A DNA stretch of 16,053 nucleotides, from NCBI RefSeq assembly GCF_958431955.1, contig NZ_CAUASN010000048.1:1-16053 (forward strand), written 5' to 3'. The translations under genes were made by a program, and so were the position numbers. Of this stretch, positions 7,211-14,067 are shown in pieces. The notes under the pieces are model-generated. The model was not told the origin of the DNA. It made no database searches and saw nothing but the letters and a program-made list of their open reading frames with translations. Source of the DNA: an uncultured Adlercreutzia sp. (lineage in GTDB: Bacteria > Actinomycetota > Coriobacteriia > Coriobacteriales > Eggerthellaceae). How positions within the stretch are numbered: position 1 is the stretch's first letter; every line of letters begins with the position of its first letter.

Positions 7211-7357
7211 GGCATCCCTTTCGTCATACTGACAATTCCCGAGACCGCCGGGCACCCAACGGGGCCGCCGGCTCGAGACATATCGCCTAATCTTCCCGAA
7301 TAAGCCGCTCTCTGACAAGCATCTTGCCGAAAAAGACACGATCGGGAGATGCTCCTG
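7211..7357 (-). promoter_or_regulatory. Structured 5' leader of the RlpA-like wall-protein gene
   Basis: From the predicted start near 7357 to the TTG there are about 147 transcribed bases. Two hairpins stand out on the minus strand. In the first, AGCATCT pairs with AGATGCT, enclosing CCGA/TCGG, near the 5' end (about 7317-7352). In the second, TTGTCA-GTA-TGACGA lies just before the ribosome binding site. I could not match the leader to a known riboswitch class by eye. A c-di-AMP (ydaO) riboswitch was considered, but its conserved core is not visible. Confidence 0.45.
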
Positions 7358-7363
7358 TTGCTC

Positions 7364-7392
7364 ACTCTATCAGATTGTTGATCATAATGCAA
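7364..7392 (-). promoter_or_regulatory. Promoter of the RlpA-like wall-protein gene
   Basis: On the minus strand TTGCAT (-35, 7392-7387) and TAGAGT (-10, 7369-7364) are 17 bases apart, the sigma-70-type optimum. The -35 overlaps the palindrome at 7390-7399. Confidence 0.7.
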
Positions 7393-7399
7393 ATATTTG
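7390..7399. promoter_or_regulatory. Perfect palindrome between divergent promoters, possible operator
   Basis: CAAATATTTG is a perfect 10-bp palindrome in an A+T-rich patch. It touches the -35 of the wall-protein promoter and lies 12 bases upstream of the -35 of the antitoxin promoter. Ribbon-helix-helix antitoxins commonly bind such sites to autoregulate. That use here is inference. Confidence 0.4.
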
Positions 7400-7411
7400 T
7401 TCGTATTACTA

Positions 7412-7440
7412 TTGCAATTTTCCCTCAGTCGCCTTACACT
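7412..7440 (+). promoter_or_regulatory. Promoter of the antitoxin-PIN-recN operon
   Basis: TTGCAA (7412-7417) and TACACT (7435-7440) are separated by exactly 17 bases. Transcription would start near 7447, so the strong ribosome binding site at about 7456-7462 and the ATG at 7468 fit. The earlier in-frame ATG at 7447 would be nearly leaderless. Confidence 0.75.
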
Positions 7441-7467
7441 GCGATCATGACAGGAAAGGAGGCGCCC

Positions 7468-7776
7468 ATGCACGCCATGGTCACGGCCCGCGTCCCCGTG
7501 GAGATTCGGGATCAGGTCAACGCGCAGCTGCGCGCCATCGGCTCGTCGCCCACCGAGCTGGTGAACGCAGCCTACGACTACGTCCTCAGGACCGGGGAGC
7601 TGCCCGACCCCCGCTCCGACGAGCAGCCGATGCGCATCACGCTCACCGACGCGCAGGTCAACGAGCTGAGGTTCCGCCTCCGCCACGCTACGCGCAGCGT
7701 CCCGGCCGAGTTCTGGGGGCCCCGCGGCGCCGCGCTCGCCGCGGCCGCGATGCCGGCGCCCGACGAGGAGGCGTAG
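7468..7776 (+). CDS. RelB/DinJ-type ribbon-helix-helix antitoxin
   Basis: Likely the antitoxin and DNA-binding half of a type II toxin-antitoxin pair. It is small (102 residues from MHAMVTARVPVEIRD). The first ~45 residues look like a ribbon-helix-helix fold: strand VTARVPVE, then helix RDQVNAQLRAIG, then SSPTELVNAAYDYVL, as in RelB/DinJ proteins. The C-terminal half is Ala/Pro/Arg-rich with no recognised domain and would be the partner-binding part. The start is set by AAGGAGG five bases upstream; an in-frame ATG at 7447 is likely untranslated. The stop lies four bases before the PIN-like gene. The protein probably represses its own promoter, possibly at the palindrome at 7390-7399. Confidence 0.82.
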   Translation: MHAMVTARVPVEIRDQVNAQLRAIGSSPTELVNAAYDYVLRTGELPDPRSDEQPMRITLTDAQVNELRFRLRHATRSVPAEFWGPRGAALAAAAMPAPDEEA

Positions 7777-7780
7777 GCCC

Positions 7781-8227
7781 ATGAGACTGCTCATAGACAC
7801 CGACACCCTGCTCGACTTCGTGGCCGAGCGCCCCGACGCCCGCGAGGCCTGGAACAAGCTCAACGCCCTGGAACTCACGGGCGCCGCCGAGCTGTGGGTG
7901 GCCGCCGACAGTTTCGACGACGTGCGCCGCGCCCTGCTCGCGGCCCTTCCCGACGCCGAGGCGCGATCGGCGCTGCGCTCCACCATGGGGTTCCTCTCGG
8001 TCTGCTCCGTCGACGGGGCAGACGTCCGCTTCGCGCTGGATCACGGAAGCCTCCCCTACCATACCGCCCTCACGGAGTCATGTGCCCGCAAGATCAGCGC
8101 CGACTTCATCATCACGAACGCGGGCGCCGCCGACATCCCGCGCGCCGTACGGCGCGTGAGTCCCGAAGAGCTCTTCGAGGCGCTCGAGCAGGAGCGGGGC
8201 TTGGTGTTCGACCTCATCGACTTCTAG
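7781..8227 (+). CDS. PIN-like domain protein, putative toxin partner with atypical active site
   Basis: Resembles PIN-domain ribonucleases of toxin-antitoxin pairs; 148 residues, a usual length. The opening MRLLIDTDTLLDFVAERPD matches the first PIN strand with its catalytic Asp (D6; the following residue pair is DT where DTN is typical). An acidic cluster SFDDV at 44-48 lies where the second acidic residue is expected. SADFIITNAGAAD (106-118) matches the usual ADYIVTRN..DF block. The usual DFEDA motif just before that block is replaced by LPYHTA (91-96), so at least one metal-binding acidic residue seems missing. The protein may be catalytically weak or inactive, or may have moved its acidic residue. 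It is read four bases after the antitoxin, and its stop overlaps the recN ribosome binding site. Confidence 0.75.
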   Translation: MRLLIDTDTLLDFVAERPDAREAWNKLNALELTGAAELWVAADSFDDVRRALLAALPDAEARSALRSTMGFLSVCSVDGADVRFALDHGSLPYHTALTESCARKISADFIITNAGAADIPRAVRRVSPEELFEALEQERGLVFDLIDF

Positions 8228-8236
8228 GAGCGCGCC

Positions 8237-9859
8237 ATGATCGACGAAATCCAGGTCCAGGACATCGCCCTCATCCGCCAGGCGTCCCTCACGCCGAGCG
8301 CGCGCCTCACCGTGCTCACCGGCGAGACAGGCGCTGGGAAAACGGCCCTCATCTCGGCCTGCAAGCTCCTCGTCGGGGCACGGGCCGACAGCTCGGTGGT
8401 CCGCGAGGGCGCCGAGCGGGCGCAAGTGAGCGGCCGGCTGTTCGCCGGCGAGAGCGACGAGGAGCTCGTCATCACGCGCCGGGTGGGCGCCGACGGGCGC
8501 TCCCGCGCCACCATCAACGGAACTATGGCCAGCGTCGCCGAGCTCTCCGAGACGGCGGGGCCCCTCATCGAGCTCTGCGGCCAGCACGAGTACCAGTCGC
8601 TGCTGCGCACCGCCGAGCACGGCCGTATCCTGGACGACTGGGCCGAGGGAGCCCGGGAAGCCGCCGAAGCCTACCGGGCCGCCCTCGCCGAGGCCAACGA
8701 GGCCCAGCGGCGCCTCGACGAGGTCCGCGCCCAGGCGAGCGCGTCCACGGCCCAGTTGGAGGAGGCGCGCTTCGCCCTGCAGCAGATCGAGGCCGTCAAC
8801 CCCCAGGGAGGCGAATACGAGGAGGTGCGCGACTGGCTCGCCCGGGCCGAGCACGCCGAGACGCTCGCCCGCAACTCCCACGGAGCCGCCGAGGCGCTCT
8901 CGGGCGATGGCGGCGCGCTCGACGCACTCGGCTCCGCCATCGCCCTCATCGAGGAGGCGGCTCGCGCCGACGAGGAGCTCGCCCCCTACGCGCAATCGCT
9001 GCGGGAGGCCTCCTTCGTCGTTGAGGACGTCGCGCGCGATATGGCGGCCTACTGCGACGGGATCGACTTCGACGCCGCCTCGCTCGCCGAGGCCCAGGAG
9101 CGCATGGGAACCCTCATGGGGCTCATGCGCAACTTCGGCCCCACTATGGAGGAGGTCTTCGGCCACTGGGATGCGTGCGCGGCCCTCGTCAGGGCCGTCG
9201 ACGATGCCGACGGGGCCACCGAGACCGCCGAGCGAGAACTTGATGCGGCGGAGCGCGCGCTCGCCGAGACGGCGGCGGCCTACGACGCAGCCCGCGCCGA
9301 AGCGGCACCCCGCTTCGCCGAAGCGGTGAGCGCCGTGCTCGCCCGCCTCGAGATGGGAGGGGCGGCGCTCGAGTGCACCGTGGAGGCACTCCCCCGCGCG
9401 CAGTGGACGCGCCACGGCTCGAGCGCGGTGGCCTTCACGTTCCGCCCCGGCAAGTCGATGCAGGCGCGCCCCCTCACGCGCATCGCCTCCGGCGGCGAGA
9501 TCAGCCGCGTGCTTCTGGCAGTGAAGGTGGTGCTCGGCAAGCGGGATGGCGCCGAGACCCTCATCTTCGACGAGGTCGATGCCGGCGTGGGGGGAAACAC
9601 CGCCAACGCGCTCGCCGCCGTGCTCGCCGAGCTGGCCGAGAGCCACCAGGTCATCGTCATCACCCATCTGGCTCAGGTGGCCGTGCTCGCCGATGTCCAC
9701 TACACCGTCGTCAAGACCGAGGGAGATGCTCCGCAGACCGAGCTCTCCCCCGTCGAGGGCGAGGCCCGGGTGGCCGAGGTGGCGCGTCTGCTGTCGGGCA
9801 GCGCGACCGACACCTCGCTCGCCCACGCCCGGGAACTCCTGGAGGCCGCGGGACGCTAG
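8237..9859 (+). CDS. recN: DNA repair protein RecN
   Basis: SMC-like ATPase that gathers and processes DNA ends during recombinational repair of double-strand breaks. It has 540 residues, slightly shorter than the usual 550-570. Visible features are a Walker A GETGAGKT (29-36), LCGQHEYQSLL near 115-125, a long Ala/Glu-rich coiled coil (about 140-370), the ABC-type signature ASGGEISRVLLAVK (about 417-430), and Walker B LIFDEVDAGVGG (about 442-453). The ATG is nine bases after the PIN-like gene, and AGGAG at 8226-8230 overlaps that gene's stop codon, so the three plus-strand genes look like one operon. No LexA box was seen near recN or upstream of the trio, although recN is SOS-induced in many bacteria. 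A hairpin terminator follows. Confidence 0.96.
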   Translation: MIDEIQVQDIALIRQASLTPSARLTVLTGETGAGKTALISACKLLVGARADSSVVREGAERAQVSGRLFAGESDEELVITRRVGADGRSRATINGTMASVAELSETAGPLIELCGQHEYQSLLRTAEHGRILDDWAEGAREAAEAYRAALAEANEAQRRLDEVRAQASASTAQLEEARFALQQIEAVNPQGGEYEEVRDWLARAEHAETLARNSHGAAEALSGDGGALDALGSAIALIEEAARADEELAPYAQSLREASFVVEDVARDMAAYCDGIDFDAASLAEAQERMGTLMGLMRNFGPTMEEVFGHWDACAALVRAVDDADGATETAERELDAAERALAETAAAYDAARAEAAPRFAEAVSAVLARLEMGGAALECTVEALPRAQWTRHGSSAVAFTFRPGKSMQARPLTRIASGGEISRVLLAVKVVLGKRDGAETLIFDEVDAGVGGNTANALAAVLAELAESHQVIVITHLAQVAVLADVHYTVVKTEGDAPQTELSPVEGEARVAEVARLLSGSATDTSLAHARELLEAAGR

Positions 9860-9925
9860 GCAGACCCGCCGCCCTAGCCCTTACGGAAAAGCTGTATCTG
9901 ATCCTTAGGCCTTCGGACATAGAAA

Positions 9926-9960
9926 ACCTCCCATTTCTCATCGCTCAAGAAATGGGAGGT
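9926..9960. terminator. Bidirectional terminator between recN and the deacetylase gene
   Basis: ACCTCCCATTTCT (9926-9938) and AGAAATGGGAGGT (9948-9960) form a perfect 13-bp stem with a 9-base loop. On the minus strand TTTTCT follows, so it fits best as the deacetylase terminator. It is also correctly placed for recN on the plus strand, but no T-run follows there. Confidence 0.85.
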
Positions 9961-9983
9961 CGTTCAGAGCGGGCGGAGCCTCC

Positions 9984-11609
9984 TTACGCGCCCGCCGCGT
10001 CCTGCAGCTGCTGGGCGAGGGCCTCCACATCGTCGTAGGCGATGAGCTCGTCGATGGTCACGAACTTGTAGCCCTGCTCCACGAGCTGGGGCAGCGCGAT
10101 CTTCAGGGCCTCGATGGTCTGGCTGCGATCGCCGCCGCCGTCATGCATGAGCACGATGTCACCGGGCTGCACGCTCAGCAGCCGCTGGGCGATGGCCTCG
10201 GCGCCCGGGCGCCGCCAGTCCTCAGTGTCGATGTTCCAGCCGATCTCGCTCGTCACGTAGGGCGCGAGGTTCCAGATGATATCGCCGTGGTAGTTGCCGC
10301 CCGGCGAGCGGAACACCTTCGAGGCCTCCTCGCCCGTGGCGTCGGCGATGGCCTGCTGGCCCATCTGGACCTCCTCGATCTGCTTCTCGGGGCTCTGGCG
10401 CGTCATGTCCACGCTGTTGCCGCCGCCGCTCTCCGCGTGGTCCCAGCTGTGGGTGGCGATCTGGTGCCCCTCGTCGGCGGCGCGCTTCACCACGTCGGAG
10501 AAGTCGGTCTTCTCGGAGATCTGGTTGCCGATGGTGAAGAACGTGGCCTTCACCCCGTACTCCTTCAGCACGTCGAGCAGCTCGGGGGTCGTGCCGATGG
10601 GCCCGTCGTCGAAGGTGAGCGCGATCACCTTCTCGCCCTTGGTGTCGGCGTTGTACTTCAGGTAGATGTTGTCGCGGCCCTCGGTCACCGTCTCCTCGAC
10701 CGTCTTGCCCGACACCTTGCCCGTGCGCTTCTCCACCTGGCCGGTCTTGCCGGGCACGTAGATGTGGATGGCGCCCTCGCCGAGCTCCTGGTGCCCCGGC
10801 TCGCTTTCCACCGTCTCGACGTCGTACTCCTCGGTGACGTCGGCCCCGTCCTCGATCTGAACCGAGTCGCCCTTGTGGAGGACGGTGCCGGGGTCGGTGA
10901 AATCGCCTCCGTTGATGGTGCCCGTGAAGGGCGTGCCGCCCCCCTCCTCGAGCACCTCGCCGTCCACGGCGAGGAGGTTGCCGGCGTGCGGCGACACGAT
11001 GCCCTCGTCCACCATGTCCTGCACCGTGGAGCCCGAGCCGACCGTGCGGGTCATGCCGTTGACGGTGACGTTGAAGGTGGGGGGATTCAGGTACAGGTAG
11101 GCGCCCACGCCGATGGCGGCCAGGATGACGACGGCCACGACGATGGAGACGATGCCCGCCTTCTTCTTGCCCTTCTTCTTGTAGCGCCCCATGTCGGCGT
11201 AGGGGGCCATTTGCCCCTCGGTCTTCTGCGCGGGCATGACGCGGGGGTTGGCGGCCGAGGCCGCGTAGCCCGCGTACCCGCTCGCCTGCTGGTAGCGCGA
11301 GCCGTACTGCGGGTGGTTGGCCGCCTGGGGGTGCGGCTGGTTCGTCGCCGCGGCGTACTGCTCGTAGGCGGCGCGCGCGGCGGCCTCCTGGGAGACGGCG
11401 TCGTGGCCGTTCGGGTAGGCCGGCGCCTTCGCGGCCTCCGGCGCCTCCTCGCTCGGCGGTATGGCGGCCGCCGGGCCGGTGAGGTAGGGGGCGCCAGGGA
11501 TGCTGCCGGTCCCCTGCGAGGGGTGCCGGCGCGTGGGCTTGCGGTGCTGGCGCGGGTTGTTCCGCGGGTTCTGGCTTCCTCCCGAGGGGGTCATGGGCTG
11601 GTCGGGCAT
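9984..11609 (-). CDS. Membrane-anchored polysaccharide deacetylase (NodB domain)
   Basis: Probably an extracytoplasmic N-acetylglucosamine or N-acetylmuramic deacetylase of peptidoglycan, carbohydrate esterase family 4. It has 541 residues. A Pro/Gln/Ala/Tyr-rich cytoplasmic tail (about 1-140) precedes a Lys-rich stretch (about 141-149) and one membrane helix (about 150-172). An outside region follows with TFNVTVNGMTRTVGSGSTVQ, perhaps a small beta domain. The NodB domain (about 325-525) carries the family motifs: TFDDGP (near 331), THSWDH, FRSPGG, DTEDW and IVLMHDGGG. The metal-binding Asp-His-His and the catalytic Asp and His all look present. The ATG follows AAGGAAGA at good spacing. It lies 152 bases downstream of uvrB with its own -10, and ends at the shared terminator. 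The exact substrate is not known. Confidence 0.92.
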   Translation of the reverse strand: MPDQPMTPSGGSQNPRNNPRQHRKPTRRHPSQGTGSIPGAPYLTGPAAAIPPSEEAPEAAKAPAYPNGHDAVSQEAAARAAYEQYAAATNQPHPQAANHPQYGSRYQQASGYAGYAASAANPRVMPAQKTEGQMAPYADMGRYKKKGKKKAGIVSIVVAVVILAAIGVGAYLYLNPPTFNVTVNGMTRTVGSGSTVQDMVDEGIVSPHAGNLLAVDGEVLEEGGGTPFTGTINGGDFTDPGTVLHKGDSVQIEDGADVTEEYDVETVESEPGHQELGEGAIHIYVPGKTGQVEKRTGKVSGKTVEETVTEGRDNIYLKYNADTKGEKVIALTFDDGPIGTTPELLDVLKEYGVKATFFTIGNQISEKTDFSDVVKRAADEGHQIATHSWDHAESGGGNSVDMTRQSPEKQIEEVQMGQQAIADATGEEASKVFRSPGGNYHGDIIWNLAPYVTSEIGWNIDTEDWRRPGAEAIAQRLLSVQPGDIVLMHDGGGDRSQTIEALKIALPQLVEQGYKFVTIDELIAYDDVEALAQQLQDAAGA

Positions 11610-11657
11610 CTATATCTTCCTTAAGCGCTCTGGCGGTGCTAACGGTTGTCGAGGGGC

Positions 11658-11663
11658 ATTATA
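11658..11663 (-). promoter_or_regulatory. Candidate -10 element for the deacetylase gene
   Basis: A consensus TATAAT on the minus strand, 48 bases upstream of the deacetylase ATG. No good -35 is seen, as is common in high-GC promoters. The rest of the 152-base gap holds only short GC-rich hairpins after uvrB, with no T-run. Confidence 0.6.
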
Positions 11664-11761
11664 CGTCCAAGCGCCCCGCTCCGGCCCTCTTTTTGCCTTA
11701 CATTCCCGTAAAGTTCGCAAACCGCCCGGCCGTGCGGAGGCCCGGTGCCGCCCGCGGCGGC

Positions 11762-13915
11762 CTAGCTGGCGCGGCTGCTGCCGTAGGCGGCGTGCTTGCG
11801 GTTGCCGTAGGCGCTTCCCTTGCGCGCGCTCTTCCGCAAGTCCTTCAGCACGTCGTCCTCCGACTTGTCCTCCACCGAGCTCTTCAGCTTCACCACCTGG
11901 TCGCGCAGGCGGGCCGCCTCCTCGAAGTCCATGTCGCGGGAAGCGGCCGCCATGTCGTCTTCCATGGACGAGATGAGCCGCAGCACCTCCTCGCGGGACA
12001 GCTCGGCGAGCTCCTTGTTCACCTGCTCGGCCGTGGTGCCCTCCACGTCCTCGGTAATGAATCCCATAATGTCGTTGATGGCCTTGCGGATGGTCTGGGG
12101 CTCAATGCCGTGCTCCTCGTTGTAGGCCATCTGGATCTCGCGGCGCCGACGCGTCTCGTCGATGGCGCGGCGCATGGAGTCGGTGATGCGGTCGGCGTAC
12201 ATGATGACCTCGCCCGACACGTTGCGGGCCGCACGGCCAATGGTCTGGATGAGCGAGCGGTGGTTGCGCAGGAAGCCCTCCTTGTCGGCGTCCAGAATAG
12301 CCACGAGCGACACCTCGGGAAGGTCGAGGCCCTCGCGCAGAAGGTTGATGCCCACGAGCACGTCGAACTCGCCGCGACGCAGGTCGCGCAGGATCTCGGT
12401 GCGCTCGAGCGTAGCGATGTCGGAGTGCATGTAGCGCGCCTTCACGCCCTGGTCGAGCAAGTGGTCGGTCAGATCTTCCGCCATCTTCTTCGTGAGCGTG
12501 GTGATGAGCACGCGCTCGTCTCTTCCGGCGCGCTCCTTCGCCTCGTCGATGATGTCGTCGATCTGGCTCTTGGACGTGCGCACGACGATTTCCGGGTCCA
12601 GCAGGCCCGTCGGGCGGATGACCTGCTCCACCTGGGCGAGGCTCACCTTCTCCTCGTAGTCGCCGGGCGTGGCCGACACATAGATGAACTGCGGGATGCG
12701 CTCCTCGAACTCGTCGAAGCGCAAGGGGCGGTTGTCCAGGCAGCTGGGCAGGCGGAAGCCGTGCTCGGCCAGGGTGATCTTGCGGGAGCGATCGCCCTCG
12801 TGCATGCCGCGGATCTGCGGCACGGTGACATGGGACTCGTCGATGATGCAGAGGAAGTCCTTCGGGAAATAGTCGATGAGCGTGTAGGGCGGCTCGCCCG
12901 GCGCCCGTCCGTCCAGATGGCGCGAGTAGTTCTCGATGCCGGAGCAGAAGCCCATGGTCTCGAGCATCTCCAAGTCGTAGTTCACGCGCATCTCCAGACG
13001 CTGGGCCTCCAGGAGCTTCCCCTCCTCCTTGAACTGCATGAGGCGCTCGCGCAGCTCGTCTTGGATGGTGCCAAGGGCCTTGTCCATCTTCGGGCGCGCG
13101 GTGACGTAGTGGCTCGCCGGCCAGATGGGCAGCGCCTCGTAGCTGTTCAGCACCTCGCCGGTCACCTGGTCGATCTCGTCGATGGACTCGATCTCGTCGC
13201 CCCAGAACTCGATGCGGATGGGATGGTCGGCGTAGGGCGGGAACACGTCGAGCGCGTCGCCCCGCACGCGGAAGGTGCCGCGCTTCTGCTCATAATCGTT
13301 GCGGTCGTACTGGATGTCGATGAGCTCGTGGATAACGGCGTCGCGGTCCATTTCCTTCTGCTTGTCCACGAACACGGCCATGCCGGCGTAGTCCATGGGG
13401 GACCCGATGCCGTAGATGCAGCTGACCGAGGCCACCACGATCACGTCGCGCCGCGACAAAAGCGCGCTCGTGGCCGCATGGCGCAGCTTCTCCACCTCCT
13501 CGTTGATGGAGGCGTCCTTCTCGATGAAGGTGTCGGAGGCGGGCACGTAGGCCTCGGGCTGGTAGTAGTCGTAGTAGCTGACAAAGTACACCACGGCGTT
13601 GTCGGGGAAGAACTCCTTCAGCTCGGCGGCCAGCTGCGCGGCGAGCGTCTTGTTCGGGGCCATGACGAGCGTGGGCTTCTGCACCGCCTCGATGGTCTTG
13701 GCCATGGTGAAGGTCTTGCCCGAGCCGGTGACGCCCAGAAGCGTCTGGTAGCGAAGGCCCTCCTCCACGCCCTTCGCGAGCGCGGCGATGGCCTCGGGCT
13801 GGTCGCCCGACGGCTCGAAGGGCGAGACCACCTTGAACGGTGTATTGGCCAGCCGCACCTCGGGCAGCTTCCCCTCCATGACCATGCCCTCGATATTGGA
13901 AAGATGAGTAGACAC
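11762..13915 (-). CDS. uvrB: Excinuclease ABC subunit B
   Basis: Damage-verifying helicase-like subunit of nucleotide excision repair. It is loaded by UvrA and recruits UvrC. It has 717 residues. Visible features are Walker A TLLGVTGSGKTFTMAKT (about residues 58-74), the damage-binding beta-hairpin YYDYYQPEAYVPASDTFIEK (about 113-132), DEAD-like LCIIDESHVTVPQ, helicase motifs including VSATPGDYEE and IQTIGRAARNVSG, and a C-terminal UVR motif (DMDFEEAARLRDQVVKLK). A short basic tail ends it. The GTG start is chosen because GAAGGAG sits about seven bases upstream and it gives the expected N-terminus; the next ATG is ten codons on. A LexA box overlaps its promoter, so SOS induction is likely. 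yeiH is divergent upstream. Confidence 0.97.
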   Translation of the reverse strand: MSTHLSNIEGMVMEGKLPEVRLANTPFKVVSPFEPSGDQPEAIAALAKGVEEGLRYQTLLGVTGSGKTFTMAKTIEAVQKPTLVMAPNKTLAAQLAAELKEFFPDNAVVYFVSYYDYYQPEAYVPASDTFIEKDASINEEVEKLRHAATSALLSRRDVIVVASVSCIYGIGSPMDYAGMAVFVDKQKEMDRDAVIHELIDIQYDRNDYEQKRGTFRVRGDALDVFPPYADHPIRIEFWGDEIESIDEIDQVTGEVLNSYEALPIWPASHYVTARPKMDKALGTIQDELRERLMQFKEEGKLLEAQRLEMRVNYDLEMLETMGFCSGIENYSRHLDGRAPGEPPYTLIDYFPKDFLCIIDESHVTVPQIRGMHEGDRSRKITLAEHGFRLPSCLDNRPLRFDEFEERIPQFIYVSATPGDYEEKVSLAQVEQVIRPTGLLDPEIVVRTSKSQIDDIIDEAKERAGRDERVLITTLTKKMAEDLTDHLLDQGVKARYMHSDIATLERTEILRDLRRGEFDVLVGINLLREGLDLPEVSLVAILDADKEGFLRNHRSLIQTIGRAARNVSGEVIMYADRITDSMRRAIDETRRRREIQMAYNEEHGIEPQTIRKAINDIMGFITEDVEGTTAEQVNKELAELSREEVLRLISSMEDDMAAASRDMDFEEAARLRDQVVKLKSSVEDKSEDDVLKDLRKSARKGSAYGNRKHAAYGSSRAS

Positions 13916-13952
13916 GCAGGTCTCCTTCTCAGAATGTCGTTAGCAGAAGACC

Positions 13953-13981
13953 AGTCTAGCACGGCCCAAGATAATTGAACA
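13953..13981 (-). promoter_or_regulatory. Candidate uvrB promoter overlapped by LexA box
   Basis: On the minus strand TGTTCA (-35-like, 13981-13976) and TAGACT (-10, 13958-13953) are 17 bases apart. The -35 lies inside the LexA box, so a bound repressor would block polymerase. Confidence 0.55.
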
Positions 13982-13988
13982 GATGTTC
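13977..13988. promoter_or_regulatory. LexA (SOS) box
   Basis: GAACAGATGTTC is a perfect GAAC-N4-GTTC palindrome, and the inner bases AGAT fit the Gram-positive/actinobacterial consensus CGAACRNRYGTTYC. It lies 62 bases upstream of the uvrB start, over the -35, as expected for an SOS-repressed repair gene. It also lies 35 bases upstream of the yeiH -10, so an effect on yeiH is possible but less certain. Confidence 0.85.
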
Positions 13989-14020
13989 GCTTACATTACC
14001 TGCGTCTCTCCATTCATGAG

Positions 14021-14029
14021 TGCTATACT
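14021..14029 (+). promoter_or_regulatory. Extended -10 promoter of yeiH
   Basis: TGCTATACT contains a TATACT hexamer (14024-14029) with an upstream TG at the extended -10 position. The -35 (TGCGTC at 14001-14006, 17-base spacer) is weak. The ribosome binding site and ATG follow within 40 bases. Confidence 0.65.
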
Positions 14030-14067
14030 TCGCAATCGCTGATCAGCCCTGCAAGAAGGAGACACTC

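Noticed and set aside
7211..7357. c-di-AMP (ydaO-type) riboswitch
   Set aside because: Tempting because of the wall-protein gene, but the conserved core (CCGAAUCCGACAGCUAACC-like) was not found.
7177..7986. Minus-strand frame covering the antitoxin and PIN genes, with a short ATG reading MTKGMPWYTCNDKDGV at its end
   Set aside because: Antisense to two genes with good start signals. The short ATG frame ends quickly and does not give a signal peptide, unlike the TTG at 7210.
8078..9826. 582-codon minus-strand open frame opposite recN
   Set aside because: Shadow of recN, with no recognisable domain or ribosome binding site.
10143..11624. 493-codon plus-strand open frame opposite the deacetylase
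   Set aside because: Repetitive Val/Gly/Arg/Ala-rich translation mirrors the deacetylase gene; no start signal.
11636..13978. 780-codon plus-strand open frame opposite uvrB
   Set aside because: Same high-GC antisense effect. The translation is low-complexity, and uvrB has every expected motif.
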